A stretch of 64,000 nucleotides of DNA from positions 6,171,001 through 6,235,000 of the forward strand of contig NZ_CP017641.1 in the NCBI RefSeq assembly GCF_001983935.1, read 5' to 3'. Under the pieces are notes generated by a model that was not told the DNA's origin, did not search any database, and saw nothing but the letters and a program-made list of their open reading frames with translations. Every line of letters begins with the position of its first letter. Positions within the stretch are counted from its first letter, which is position 1. Below, one piece after another: positions 36,492-45,750 of this stretch. Position numbers and translations under genes: made by a program. The DNA comes from Fuerstiella marisgermanici. GTDB lineage: Bacteria > Planctomycetota > Planctomycetia > Planctomycetales > Planctomycetaceae.

Positions 36492-37904
36492 CTACAGAAG
36501 AGCCATCGCCACTTCGTAAAAGATCACGATCCCCAGCACGTCCACAATGGCGGCGATCAGTGGGTTGGACATGATGGCCGGGTCCATCCCCATGCGGCGA
36601 AACAGAATCGGCAACATCGTGCCTGCTGTTGTGCCAAGAATGACGATCAGAAAGACGGTCAGCCCGACCACCGCCGCACGGTCGACACCCTTATCGAACC
36701 ACAGCCACACAAACAGGAAATCCATCGCCCCCAGCACCGCGCCCATGGACGCCGCAATGGCAAATTCCCTCAGAATCAAATCCCGATCGACGTGGTACTC
36801 CATCCCCGGCACGGCCGCGTCTGCCGGTTGCAGTGCGAACATGCGAATAAACAGCGTGGCCGATTGAGAGCCCGCATTTCCGCCGCTGGCCATCACCAAA
36901 GGGATGAACAGAAAGATCAATGCCGACGTCAGACCGGGCGGTGCTTCGCTGGCACGAGCACCTCCTTCGGCCGTTGATTGAGCGTAGATGTCAGCGACAC
37001 CAGCCGTCATCAGCGCGACGACGGAAAGCACCAGCAGCCAGATACCCCGCTTCCACAGGATGGTCAGCATCGGTGTGTCTTCGTAGTCGTCTCGCAGCGG
37101 TTCAACCGCCCCCTGACGATAGGCGTCTTCCGTCGCTTCTTCCTGAACAACGTCAAGAGCGTCGTCGTGAGTTACGATGCCGACAAGCCGGTCTTCCGTG
37201 TCAACCAGCGGCATCGCGATGAAGTTGTAGCGAGCCAGTTCCTGAACAACGTCTTCGCGGTCTTCGTCAACTCGCATCCGAATCACGTCACGCTGCATGA
37301 TGTCGGACAAGACCGATTCCGGCCTCGCCAGAATCAGTTCCCGCAGCGAAATCAAACCTTCCAGCCGCCTCGCGCTGTTCAGGATATAGATGTAATAGAT
37401 CGTTTCGCTGTTGGGCGCCTGTTCCCGCAGGCGCTGCAGGGCCTGATTGACTGTGATATCCGCTGGCAGCGACGCATACTCCGTCGTCATGATCGAACCG
37501 GCGCTGTGCTCTTCGTAGGACAGCAGCCGACGGATGTCGTTACGTTCGGCCTGAGCGATCAGCGGCAACAGGTCCTGGACGCGGTCATGGGGCATCCGGG
37601 ACAGCAGGTCGACTCGGTCGTCCGGCGACATTTCTTCCAGAAGCTCGGACAGCCGTCGCTTGTCCAGCTCGGCCACCATCTCTGTCTGACGCCGCAGATT
37701 GATGTACTCGAAGATTTCAACCCGCAGCCGCAGGTCGGCGTGGTCCAGAATCGCCCAGACTTCGCGTGGCTCCAGTTCCTCCAGAATGTTGGCGATCACG
37801 GCCGGGTGCAGCACACGGCAGAACTCCGTCAATCCGTGCCGATCTTCTTCCTGCACCATCAATCGCACGTCAGGAAGAATCAGCGAACTGTAAGCGTCCG
37901 GCAC
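36492..37904 (-). CDS. mgtE: Magnesium transporter MgtE
   Basis: GTG 37904 is chosen because AGAAAGAAG lies just upstream; TTG 37925 is also in frame. The 470-residue product has the MgtE N-domain (helical, HPAVIANILEELEPREVWAIL), a tandem CBS pair (RDVIRMRVDEDREDVVQELA and following), the connecting helix and five membrane helices with the Mg-site element ASGGNAGSQSATLFIR and a later PILFRRMGMDPAIMSNPLI. MgtE is a Mg2+-gated channel: Mg binding to the N and CBS domains closes it. It lies downstream of rpsI but after a terminator. Confidence 0.95.
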   Translation of the reverse strand: MPDAYSSLILPDVRLMVQEEDRHGLTEFCRVLHPAVIANILEELEPREVWAILDHADLRLRVEIFEYINLRRQTEMVAELDKRRLSELLEEMSPDDRVDLLSRMPHDRVQDLLPLIAQAERNDIRRLLSYEEHSAGSIMTTEYASLPADITVNQALQRLREQAPNSETIYYIYILNSARRLEGLISLRELILARPESVLSDIMQRDVIRMRVDEDREDVVQELARYNFIAMPLVDTEDRLVGIVTHDDALDVVQEEATEDAYRQGAVEPLRDDYEDTPMLTILWKRGIWLLVLSVVALMTAGVADIYAQSTAEGGARASEAPPGLTSALIFLFIPLVMASGGNAGSQSATLFIRMFALQPADAAVPGMEYHVDRDLILREFAIAASMGAVLGAMDFLFVWLWFDKGVDRAAVVGLTVFLIVILGTTAGTMLPILFRRMGMDPAIMSNPLIAAIVDVLGIVIFYEVAMALL

Positions 37905-37986
37905 GACATTCTTCTTTCTGTGCAAGGCGTAAGAAAAAGTCCAGGCTGGCCGATTTCAAATCTGAAATCGACTCCGCTGTCGACAC

Positions 37987-38023
37987 AAAAAAATCCCTGC
38001 CATCGGTGAGCAATGGCAGGGAT
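37987..38023 (-). terminator. Rho-independent terminator of the rplM-rpsI operon
   Basis: On the minus strand, an 11-base perfect stem (ATCCCTGCCAT / ATGGCAGGGAT) with a nine-base loop is followed by a run of T. It lies 38 bases beyond the rpsI stop. Confidence 0.93.
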
Positions 38024-38060
38024 GTTATTCAGACGATCATTCCGCAAGAACGCAGGCTGA

Positions 38061-38684
38061 TTATCGTTTTGAGAACTGGTAGCTTCGACGAGCTTTTCGA
38101 AGACCGTATTTCTTACGTTCTACCATACGACTGTCACGAGTCAGGTAGCCAGCCGCGGCCAGATCGGCATGGGCTGTCGGTTCGAGCGTTTGCAGAGCAC
38201 GGCCAAGGCCCAGGACAATCGCCCCGGTCTGTCCCGTCGTTCCACCACCGTTGACGCGAATCGAAACGTCGACTTTGCCTTCTTTACCAACCAGCTGGAT
38301 TGGTGCGAGGACCATTTGACGGTCGCGTTCGACGCAGAAGTATTCGTCCAGTGAACGGCCGTTGATCACGAGCTGTCCGCTGCCTTCTTTGACACGGACT
38401 CGAGCAACAGACGACTTGCGACGTCCTGTGCCCATTGCCACACCAAACCGGTCGATTTTGCCGCGAACGGTTGGCACGTGATCCGGATCCGTAACCGGAG
38501 CTGTACCACCACCCAATGTCAATTCAGGCAGGTCGCCCGAAGGCACTTCTGTCGCCGGAACCTCAGTTGCAGGCACTTCAGGGGCCGCCGCTTCCGGTTG
38601 CTCAGACGCGGTGGACTCAGCTGACACTTCCGGAGTGACGCTTTCGTCCTGGGGTTCTTCGTTCGTGGGTGAGTCAGTGCTCAT
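38061..38684 (-). CDS. rpsI: 30S ribosomal protein S9 with long acidic N-terminal extension
   Basis: The final about 130 residues are S9: GTGRRKSSVARVRV, the RSLDEYF element, VRVNGGGTTGQTGAI and the C-terminal GLRKARRSYQFSKR whose tail reaches the ribosomal P site. Ahead of it, about 75 residues rich in Glu, Pro, Ala, Ser and Thr (including three EVP(A/S) units) form an acidic, probably disordered extension not found in E. coli S9. The start ATG 38684 follows rplM by 62 bases, the usual rplM-rpsI order. Confidence 0.95.
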   Translation of the reverse strand: MSTDSPTNEEPQDESVTPEVSAESTASEQPEAAAPEVPATEVPATEVPSGDLPELTLGGGTAPVTDPDHVPTVRGKIDRFGVAMGTGRRKSSVARVRVKEGSGQLVINGRSLDEYFCVERDRQMVLAPIQLVGKEGKVDVSIRVNGGGTTGQTGAIVLGLGRALQTLEPTAHADLAAAGYLTRDSRMVERKKYGLRKARRSYQFSKR

Positions 38685-38746
38685 ATTTTGAATTCGGAAA
38701 AATGTGCTTCGAAATGAGAACGGTTCGACGTCGGGCGGAACTTCGG

Positions 38747-39262
38747 TTAGTTGGATCGTTTGTTTCGCTTCGGCACTAAGTGTGCCGGAAACGGTACGGG
38801 CGTTTGTGCCTGATGAGTGTGTTCAGGTCCAACAAACAGCTTTAGCTTCTTCAGCATCTGGCGACCCAGCTTGTTCTTGGGAAGCATGCGACGCACGGCT
38901 TCGCTAAGAATTCGTTCTGGTGCCGTTTCGAACACGTTAACGGCAGAACGAACTCGACGACCGCCTGGGAACCCGCTGTAGCTGTCGTAAGTCTTGTGGT
39001 GCATCTTGGTGGAATAATAAGGCACCTTCGGGTGAGCCATCTCACCGCCGGTGAAGGACACCTTTTCCACGTTGGTGACAACCACACAACCGCCACAATC
39101 CACATGCGGAGTGTAGGTGGCTTTGTGCTTGCCCATCAGAACAGTAGCAATCGCAGACGCGAGGCGTCCGACAATTTCGCCATCGCCGTCGACGACGTAC
39201 CATTCGCGGATGTCCTCGGCCTGTTCTTTTTTGGCCATCCAGGATTTTGCGAGCATCGGCAT
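38747..39262 (-). CDS. rplM: 50S ribosomal protein L13
   Basis: The 171-residue protein has the L13 features WYVVDGDGEIVGRLAS, GKHKATYTPHVDCGG, KTYDSYSGFPGG and the RMLPKNKLGRQMLKKLKLF signature, with a C-terminal extension of about 20 residues. ATG 39262 has AAGGTGA at a suitable distance. A seven-base-pair hairpin sits just upstream of that ribosome site. In E. coli the L13-S9 operon is controlled by L13 binding its own leader; whether the hairpin serves this here is not known. Confidence 0.95.
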   Translation of the reverse strand: MPMLAKSWMAKKEQAEDIREWYVVDGDGEIVGRLASAIATVLMGKHKATYTPHVDCGGCVVVTNVEKVSFTGGEMAHPKVPYYSTKMHHKTYDSYSGFPGGRRVRSAVNVFETAPERILSEAVRRMLPKNKLGRQMLKKLKLFVGPEHTHQAQTPVPFPAHLVPKRNKRSN

Positions 39263-39657
39263 CGCGGAATCACCTTGTTATCGGGCGGTCGAACCGCCCA
39301 CACTTTCCGCAGCCCGAAGGCCAACGAAAAATGCGTGCAATTTGCACTCTTGTTTCTGAAAATTGAGCATGGCTGCCACCCAAAAGGGGCAACATGCCTG
39401 TTGATTTGGTCAAATTGAGCTTCGCCGCAGCAAGCGCCCGGCGCGTCTTGAGGAGCGACCCCAGACCTCGTCGGTACCGGTTTCCCCGCGAAAAACGCTC
39501 AGCAATCGTCTATTCATCGGCAGGGAAGGCGGCCGAAGCGTGGAAATGTAGCGACTTTTCTCTCCGCAATCAACGCTGTCCCCCGCATTTTGGTGCCGAA
39601 CCCGGTTGTGAGATCGGTCTTTGAAGCCAAGACGAAAGAAATACGGGCCGGCACCGC
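39263..39657. other. Upstream region of rplM
   Basis: 395 bases between rplM and the convergent-side end of the small membrane protein gene, both on the minus strand. It should contain the rplM promoter, but I find no convincing -35/-10 pair. The only clear structure is the hairpin at 39283-39299. Confidence 0.5.
39283..39299 (-). promoter_or_regulatory. Hairpin in the rplM leader
   Basis: A perfect seven-base-pair stem GGGCGGT/ACCGCCC with a three-base loop, located in the leader of rplM 11 bases before the ribosome-binding sequence AAGGTGA. It could affect translation or bind L13. No T-run follows, so it is not a terminator. Confidence 0.45.
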
Positions 39658-40011
39658 TTACGTGTTATCCTGGCTGAATGCCATCTCAATGCCACCGCTC
39701 ATTCCAGCGACGATGTTGTACACGATCGCGTTGATGACGCCTCCGATAAAGCCACCAATGCCATAGAAGACAGGAAGAAGCACCACCATGAATACGCTCC
39801 CGGCCAACGGAGCGCCCACATTTTGCCCGCCACCTGCACCAATGCCGACCATCGTGAGCAGGAGGAAGAATGCACCAACGACGAGTTCCATGATCACGCC
39901 CGCTGCTCCCCTAAACATTCCAACCGACAACACGCCCACTTGGCGCAACCTGAGTGTTTGAGCACCTGCGGCACCTTCAGAATAACTCGTGACTTCGAAC
40001 GGATTTGACAT
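39658..40011 (-). CDS. Small membrane protein, DUF3566-like
   Basis: The 117-residue protein has a short polar N-terminus, a conserved-looking LRLRQVGVLSVGMFRGAAG amphipathic stretch, and two membrane helices (about residues 38-60 and 70-105). The arrangement resembles the DUF3566 transmembrane domain, but I am not certain. Function unknown. It stands alone, upstream of the IS element insertion. Confidence 0.7.
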   Translation of the reverse strand: MSNPFEVTSYSEGAAGAQTLRLRQVGVLSVGMFRGAAGVIMELVVGAFFLLLTMVGIGAGGGQNVGAPLAGSVFMVVLLPVFYGIGGFIGGVINAIVYNIVAGMSGGIEMAFSQDNT

Positions 40012-40113
40012 CTGGGAACTCCGTGGGGCAATATGAGAACAAGTCTGAGGAATTCGGGATACTGCCCCCTATGCGGCTGAAGAGCAAGCCAACCAAACCA
40101 AATCCGCACGCGC

Positions 40114-40129
40114 TAGCCCAACTTCCCCA
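40114..40129 (+). repeat. Left terminal inverted repeat of the IS
   Basis: TAGCCCAACTTCCCCA; exact reverse complement of 42153-42168. Confidence 0.9.
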
Positions 40130-40277
40130 GCAGCGGCACAAAATGTGGTTGCAGAGAATTTATTCGGCGTGTTTTTGTTATCGAAGTTTCAAAAGTCCAG
40201 CGTTTGAAATCTGAAACACGATGTAGTGACGACCTCTGATCTGGCCGGTCAGAGATCGATCGGTAGCATTTGCGATC

Positions 40278-42101
40278 ATGTTCATTCGCCAATGCCATCG
40301 GATCAAAAACGGTCGTCGCCACGCCTACTGGGCGCTGGTCGAATCGTATCGCTCGGCCAGTGGGCCGCGGCAGCGGGTGGTCGCGTGGCTGGGGAAGCTT
40401 GACGAAGCCGGTCGACTGGGCGTGCATCAGGCGGCGGAAGTTTTGGCCGGTAGCGATGAGGTTGCACCCGGTGTCACCGCTGATCAGTCACAACCGCTCA
40501 GTCGACAGATGCGATTCGAGTTCGATGATGATGCGTCTGCCGTGACTCCGCGATGGGTCGAAGTCAACGCCGCCGGAGTTCGTGTGGAAAACCTGCGACA
40601 GTTCGGCGGGCCGTGGATGGCTCTGCACCTGATTCGCACGCTGCAACTGGATACGTTCCTGAGCAACGCGATCCCTGAAGGTCGTGAACTGGTCGGCTGG
40701 GATGTGAGTTCGCTGATTCTGATCATTGCGCGGCTGCTCGAACCTGCCAGCGAACTCTTCACCGCCGAACAATGGTATCCGAAAACGGCACTGCGGGATC
40801 TGCTCGGCGTGAGCGAAGAACGTGTGAACGATAATCGGCTGTACCGCACACTCGATCAGCTGCTGCCGCACAAGGACGCATTGGAAACGCATCTGAAGAA
40901 TCGCCTTGGCCATCTGTTCGATCTCGAATACGACCTGCTGATGTATGACGTCACCAGCACTTACTTCGAAGGTCAGGCCGAACGCAATCCGCTGGCTCAG
41001 CGTGGCTATTCGCGCGATAACCGCAGCGACTGCAAGCAGGTCTGCATCGGGCTGGTGGTGTCTCGATGCGGAATGCCGCTGGGATACAAGGTGTTTGCCG
41101 GCAATACGGCCGACGTTACTACCGTGGAACACATCGTCGAAACGATGGAAGCACGCTACGGGAAAAGCGATCGCATCTGGGTCATGGATCGCGGCATGGT
41201 GTCGGAAGACAACATCGAATTCCTGCGCGAAGGCGGTCGACGCTACATCGTCGGCACTCCCAAATCGATGCTGAAGAAGTTTGAACACGAGCTGCTGAAG
41301 GAAGACTGGACCAGCATTCGCGATGGCCTGGAAGTCAAGGTCGTGCCGTGGCCCGGCAGCGACGATCCGGATGAATCGGAAGACTGCAACACATCGCCGG
41401 AGACATTCATCCTGTGTCGCAGTCGCGATCGATCAAAGAAGGAAGAAGCGATCACACAGCGCTTCGAAAAGAAGATCGAAGAGTCGCTCATCCGCATGAC
41501 GGCGCGGTGCGATAAACAGAAACGCGACCCGATGAAGGTCGAACGTGAGATCGGCCGGCTGCTCGGAAAGAACACTCGAGCGGCAAAGCTCTTCGACGTG
41601 AAAGTCACGAAGACAGATGACGGGGCCGCACGCATCGAATGGTCAAAGATCGAAGCTACGCGTGACTGGGCGACTCTGAGTTCCGGATGCTATCTGCTGC
41701 GAACGAATGTCAGCGACTGGTCCGACGAAGAACTTTGGAAGGCGTACATCCAACTGACCGAAGCGGAAGCCGCGTTCCGAATCCACAAAAGCGATCTTTC
41801 GATCCGCCCGATCTGGCATCAGAAGGAGGACCGTGTTCTGGCACACATCTTCGTGTGTTTTCTGGCGTATGTGTTGTGGAAGACGCTCGGCCAGCTGTGC
41901 AGCAAAGCAGGGCTGGGCGACGAACCGCGCCGTGTGCTTGCGGAGCTGTCGGAGATCCGTTCGATGGACGTCGTCCTGCCCACTCGCACCGGCCCGGAGA
42001 TCCGCACCCGCTGCGTGTCAAAGCCCTCCGACCATCAACAGATTCTTCTGGAAAAGCTGAGCCTCAACCTGCCCTCAAAAATAATCCAAAAGCAAATGTA
42101 G
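40278..42101 (+). CDS. IS1634-family transposase
   Basis: The 607-residue DDE transposase begins [20 protein letters not shown], typical of the family, and has the catalytic Asp in [10 protein letters not shown] (D224), the second in WVMDRGM (D304) and the Glu in the Y-(2)-R-(3)-E-like [20 protein letters not shown] region near residue 497. The frame is intact from ATG 40278 to the stop 67 bases before the right inverted repeat, so it may be active. It catalyses cut-and-paste movement of the element. Confidence 0.93.
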   Translation: MFIRQCHRIKNGRRHAYWALVESYRSASGPRQRVVAWLGKLDEAGRLGVHQAAEVLAGSDEVAPGVTADQSQPLSRQMRFEFDDDASAVTPRWVEVNAAGVRVENLRQFGGPWMALHLIRTLQLDTFLSNAIPEGRELVGWDVSSLILIIARLLEPASELFTAEQWYPKTALRDLLGVSEERVNDNRLYRTLDQLLPHKDALETHLKNRLGHLFDLEYDLLMYDVTSTYFEGQAERNPLAQRGYSRDNRSDCKQVCIGLVVSRCGMPLGYKVFAGNTADVTTVEHIVETMEARYGKSDRIWVMDRGMVSEDNIEFLREGGRRYIVGTPKSMLKKFEHELLKEDWTSIRDGLEVKVVPWPGSDDPDESEDCNTSPETFILCRSRDRSKKEEAITQRFEKKIEESLIRMTARCDKQKRDPMKVEREIGRLLGKNTRAAKLFDVKVTKTDDGAARIEWSKIEATRDWATLSSGCYLLRTNVSDWSDEELWKAYIQLTEAEAAFRIHKSDLSIRPIWHQKEDRVLAHIFVCFLAYVLWKTLGQLCSKAGLGDEPRRVLAELSEIRSMDVVLPTRTGPEIRTRCVSKPSDHQQILLEKLSLNLPSKIIQKQM

Positions 42102-42152
42102 TGGAAACTTCTGGCCGCTCACCCCACAAAACACTGCCTTCGTGACTCGAGT

Positions 42153-42168
42153 TGGGGAAGTTGGGCTA
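42153..42168 (+). repeat. Right terminal inverted repeat of the IS
   Basis: TGGGGAAGTTGGGCTA; exact reverse complement of the left repeat. Confidence 0.9.
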
Positions 42169-42200
42169 AGAGTGGCACTTTGACCTCCGCGAGTGATTGT

Positions 42201-42986
42201 TTAAGCCGCTCCGGAATTCCAGAGGGCTGGGTCAATCGCAAAATAGCCAGCCAGCAGGTCGTAGGCCGCTGGGTGCTGTGCACGTAATTCGCCCGAACGC
42301 TCAAAAAACGCCTCCACCAGCACTGAGAAGAATTCAGCTTCGTTCTGAGCCCCATAGCAGTCGATCACGCCCCAATGCCGTTTGCGACAATTGGCCACCA
42401 GCGTTTCATATTCCGGCTGCATGACGGCCAGCCATCGCTGCAGCTGCTCGCGAGTTTGAAGAGGCGGAATGCCGTCCACGTATCGGCCGTTCATCATGTC
42501 CAGCTGATGAGCAAATTCATGCAGTACCAGATTGTGGCCTTCGGCCTCCCGTCGACCGCCTTCCAGCACGTCGATCCAGGACAACACCACCGGCCCTCGC
42601 CACATCGCTTCTCCCAACGTGCGTCGCTGCCGTTCGGTGACGACCCCGTCAGAATCCACATCAACGTCTTTGCCGATAAATTCATCCGGATAGACCAGCA
42701 CCGACAGCACATGGTCGAAAAAATTGTTCGGATGGTTGAAGGTCAGAAGTGCCGCTTGGGCCGCGACGGTGACTTTCACTTCGTCAGTGATCTTCAACCC
42801 GTGACAGCCTTCCCAGTTTGTTTCGGCCACGAAAATCTGCACGAAGTTTCGCAGATGCCGCTGCTGAGCGTCCGACAGCCGCGCATCATGCGCGACGTTA
42901 GCGGCGATGATGCGATTCCAGTCTGCCGGGAATTCCTGCGAGGTGATTTTCTTTCGACGTCGGCGGCGTAGCCATGAAAACACCAT
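42201..42986 (-). CDS. mtfA: MtfA-type zinc peptidase
   Basis: The 261-residue protein matches MtfA (Mlc titration factor A), a gluzincin-like aminopeptidase that in E. coli affects glucose-uptake regulation by binding Mlc. The zinc motif HEFAH (156-160) and the downstream QNEAEFFSVLVEAFFE region supplying the third ligand are present, as are AAQAALLTF and WEGCHGLKITDEV. Basic residues at the N-terminus follow a short hydrophobic start. It begins six bases after the alpha/beta hydrolase gene, so they form an operon. The right end of the IS lies 32 bases beyond its stop. Confidence 0.92.
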   Translation of the reverse strand: MVFSWLRRRRRKKITSQEFPADWNRIIAANVAHDARLSDAQQRHLRNFVQIFVAETNWEGCHGLKITDEVKVTVAAQAALLTFNHPNNFFDHVLSVLVYPDEFIGKDVDVDSDGVVTERQRRTLGEAMWRGPVVLSWIDVLEGGRREAEGHNLVLHEFAHQLDMMNGRYVDGIPPLQTREQLQRWLAVMQPEYETLVANCRKRHWGVIDCYGAQNEAEFFSVLVEAFFERSGELRAQHPAAYDLLAGYFAIDPALWNSGAA

Positions 42987-42992
42987 CGCTGG

Positions 42993-44051
42993 CTACTGCT
43001 TCTGTACTTTGTCGCAGGCCGAATCCAGAGGAACCGGATCGCCAACGCTGTCCACGGGATGCGTAAACATGTACTCCCAGACAGGGTCATGCAGGTAGGC
43101 ACCGGTTTGACCATCTTTGGCAGACCGACTGCCCGGTGAAACGGAACTATGAGCTCGCTTCGGATCGCCTTTCACGTCGAAGTCTGTGATCAGACGTCGT
43201 CTGTTTCCATAAGGCGGCTTCGATTGATCGACGTTCACGATTGGACCGAACTTATGTAAGCCCATTAATTCCCAGCTTCGACAGTAATGATCGGCCGTCC
43301 AGCCGCCATCCAGCACATGCGTAAATCCGAATAAGCGATTCTCCGGCGTGGCCGACGGCAAGGACTGCCACGTTTGATGCTGGTCACGAGGACCGCACAA
43401 CGCAACGACTCGACTGACCTTCTGATGCTTCGCAAACCGGGACGCGGTTGTCGAACCATGCGAACTGCCCGCCACGATCACATCATCCCAGCGCAGCCCC
43501 TTTCCGTCCGCCGTCAAAAAGTACTCCCACTTGCCCTGAGGATGCTTTTTAGAAAGCCACTTCACGAACTGAAAAGCTCGTTCCATCATGCCATCGGGCT
43601 TGGGAATATCGACGTCATCACTGAAGTCTTCCCCCGTCGCCGCTTCCAACCGGATATTTCCACGGCAGTGTTCGCCGACCGGCTTTTCCCTGCAGCAAAG
43701 TGAGAACCAGCGGTTGGCATAGTGAACTCGAATCGCGTGCAGGCCATAGCTGTTGCAGCGATCGAACAACTGCTGATTGTGCCCCATCAGCCAGATGACC
43801 AGCTTGCCGCGTGGGGCAACGCCGGTATCCACGGACGCCTGCTGCACGTCGGCTGGCTTTCCATCCTTCGTGTCGACCAAAAAACCGATCTCAGGGTGAG
43901 CCTGGACCCGCGAATCAATTTCGCTGGCCCGCGCGGTCAGCTTGTATTGCTGCGGATTCGGGTCGTTGAAGGTCAGGGCAGGGGACTGGGCGAAAGATTC
44001 GCCAGTCGTAACAGCTGCCAGGGCCAACAGCGTGAGCAGTGCGTTTTGCAT
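42993..44051 (-). CDS. Exported alpha/beta-hydrolase-like protein (BPSS1187-like)
   Basis: The 352-residue protein has a signal peptide (LLTLLALAAVTTGESFAQ) and a nucleophile elbow VAGSSHGS with the G-x-S-x-G pattern. KLVIWLMGHNQQ is the first strand and oxyanion region, and a late His lies in the AHSSVSP segment. The overall plan resembles BPSS1187-family hydrolases. Six Cys are present, several in the middle. Substrate unknown. It is followed by mtfA after six bases. Confidence 0.75.
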   Translation of the reverse strand: MQNALLTLLALAAVTTGESFAQSPALTFNDPNPQQYKLTARASEIDSRVQAHPEIGFLVDTKDGKPADVQQASVDTGVAPRGKLVIWLMGHNQQLFDRCNSYGLHAIRVHYANRWFSLCCREKPVGEHCRGNIRLEAATGEDFSDDVDIPKPDGMMERAFQFVKWLSKKHPQGKWEYFLTADGKGLRWDDVIVAGSSHGSTTASRFAKHQKVSRVVALCGPRDQHQTWQSLPSATPENRLFGFTHVLDGGWTADHYCRSWELMGLHKFGPIVNVDQSKPPYGNRRRLITDFDVKGDPKRAHSSVSPGSRSAKDGQTGAYLHDPVWEYMFTHPVDSVGDPVPLDSACDKVQKQ

Positions 44052-44113
44052 AATTCAGGTCGCCATGAGGGAAGCTCGAAACCCAGTCGCCGTGATTGAA
44101 TCCTGACCCCGCT

Positions 44114-45538
44114 CTATGCGTGAGGTTCCGTCATGCTCATCGGATCGAGTGCCTCGGTTAGAACGTCGGGCGGCAGAATATTCTGCTCCGTGCAAAGCTC
44201 GCGAATTGTCTTGCCGGATTTGAACGCTTCCTTCGCCAAAGCCGATGCTTTTTCATAGCCAATGTGCGGGTTCAGACTCGTCACCATCGACAGGCTTTTT
44301 TCGACCGAAGCTTCGCAGGCTTCCGTATTGGCTTCCATATTCAGCAGACAGTATTCCACAAACGCATTCGAACAGTTGGCTAACAGCCGAACGCTTTCCA
44401 GCGTTGTCTGCCCCATCACGGGCATCATGATATTTAGCTGGAACTGACCGCCTGTGGCACCGCAGACTGAGATCGTTTGATCGTTACCCATCACCCTCGC
44501 ACAAACCTGCATCATGGATTCACACATCACCGGATTCACTTTTCCCGGCATGATCGAAGAACCCGGCTGCAGGTCTGGAATCTTCACCTCGTAGAAGCCG
44601 CAGCGAGGCCCCGATCCCAACCAGCGGATGTTATTGGCAACGTTGAACAGCGTGGTCGCGACGGCTTTTAGCTGGCCATGACATTCAACAAGTCCATCGC
44701 GCTGAGCGTTTCCTTCAAAGTGATTGACCGCTTCGATGAACGGTACTTCCGTTGTTTCTGCCAGCACGGCGGCAACTCGGCTTCCAAATTCAGGATGCGT
44801 ATTGATGCCCGAACCCACGGCCGTTCCGCCAACCGGAAGTTCGGCAATCGCATCGACCGCTCGTTTGGCTCGGTCAATGGAAAGCTGCAATTGGCGTGCG
44901 AACCCGCCGAATTCCTGACCAAGTCGCAATGGCGTAGCGTCGGCCAGGTGAGTGCGGCCGATCTTGATGATCTGATCCCAATCGTCAGCCTTCTTCTGAA
45001 GTTCGTCCGCAAAACGCTGCAGAGCAGGAAGCAGATCGTTAACGATTGATGTCCCCACAGCCACGTGGATGGCTGTCGGGAACGTATCGTTGGTGCTTTG
45101 TCCCATGTTCACGTGATCGTTCGGATGCACGGGTTTGTCGGCCGCAAACCGGTCGCCGCCGAGGATCTCGATCGCCCGATTGCTGATCACTTCGTTGACG
45201 TTCATGTTGCTGGACGTGCCGGAACCCGTCTGAAACACGTCGATCGGAAACTGGTCGTCAAGCGAACCATCGACGACATCTTCACAGGCCTGCAACATGG
45301 CGCTGACCTGCTCATCGTTGAGCGGATTTTTGCCCGTGCCGGTAAGCTTTCCCAGGTCGCGGTTCGCAACTCCACAAGCGTACTTCACTCGCCCCATCGC
45401 ATGGATCAATTCCGGTGGAAGCTCCCAGCCGGAGATCGGAAAGTTCTCAACCGCTCGCTGCGTTTGAGCTCCATAAAAGGCTTCGGCGGGAACCTGCACG
45501 GGCCCCATGGAATCGCGTTCGGTACGAAATTCTGACAT
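44114..45538 (-). CDS. fumC: Fumarate hydratase, class II
   Basis: The 474-residue enzyme interconverts fumarate and malate in the TCA cycle. It contains the fumarase/aspartase signature GSSIMPGKVNP, the SGTSSNMNVNEVISN segment, GRTHLADATPLRLGQEF and the N-terminal FYGAQTQRAVENFPIS. Class II fumarases are iron-independent homotetramers. No partner genes of the cycle are adjacent. GSGTSSNMN and HPNDHVNMGQSSND-like sequence (here HVNMGQSTNDTFPTA) separate it from aspartase less clearly, but the length and TGNKNPLND-like start favour fumarase. Confidence 0.95.
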   Translation of the reverse strand: MSEFRTERDSMGPVQVPAEAFYGAQTQRAVENFPISGWELPPELIHAMGRVKYACGVANRDLGKLTGTGKNPLNDEQVSAMLQACEDVVDGSLDDQFPIDVFQTGSGTSSNMNVNEVISNRAIEILGGDRFAADKPVHPNDHVNMGQSTNDTFPTAIHVAVGTSIVNDLLPALQRFADELQKKADDWDQIIKIGRTHLADATPLRLGQEFGGFARQLQLSIDRAKRAVDAIAELPVGGTAVGSGINTHPEFGSRVAAVLAETTEVPFIEAVNHFEGNAQRDGLVECHGQLKAVATTLFNVANNIRWLGSGPRCGFYEVKIPDLQPGSSIMPGKVNPVMCESMMQVCARVMGNDQTISVCGATGGQFQLNIMMPVMGQTTLESVRLLANCSNAFVEYCLLNMEANTEACEASVEKSLSMVTSLNPHIGYEKASALAKEAFKSGKTIRELCTEQNILPPDVLTEALDPMSMTEPHA

Positions 45539-45750
45539 CGTATTTCTCAGTTGCTTTCAATGAGCCCGTGCAAAAGGGCTCGGTAATCTGGCGTGATCGA
45601 TGGACGGAGCGAGCGCCAATCGCGACTCCGCAGGTCGGAGGCATTTCGGACCTGCACTGAATGACGGGCCGCTTGCGCCTGCCGCCGAAATGATATCGGG
45701 CGGCTTTTGTTTCGCAAAACGGCGGGCTGAGTTTCTCGAAGCCTGCTCCG

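Larger units (their letters stand above)
40114..42168 (+). mobile_element. IS1634-family insertion sequence (complete)
   Basis: The element is bounded by perfect 16-base inverted repeats and contains one uninterrupted transposase gene; total 2055 bases, within the size range of IS1634 (IS4 superfamily) elements. The neighbouring genes are not interrupted. The immediate flanks (ACGCGC left, AGAGTG right) do not form a target-site duplication. Confidence 0.88.

Noticed and set aside
36978-38009. 343-codon plus-strand ORF opposite mgtE
   Set aside because: Antisense to MgtE, crosses the terminator region, and has no recognisable domain.
37905-38060. Mg-sensing (M-box) riboswitch before mgtE
   Set aside because: The space upstream of mgtE is only 156 bases, is occupied largely by the rpsI terminator, and shows no M-box core.
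40200-40260. Stem CTCTGA/TCAGAG before the transposase start
   Set aside because: Only six base pairs; too weak to claim as a transposase translation control.
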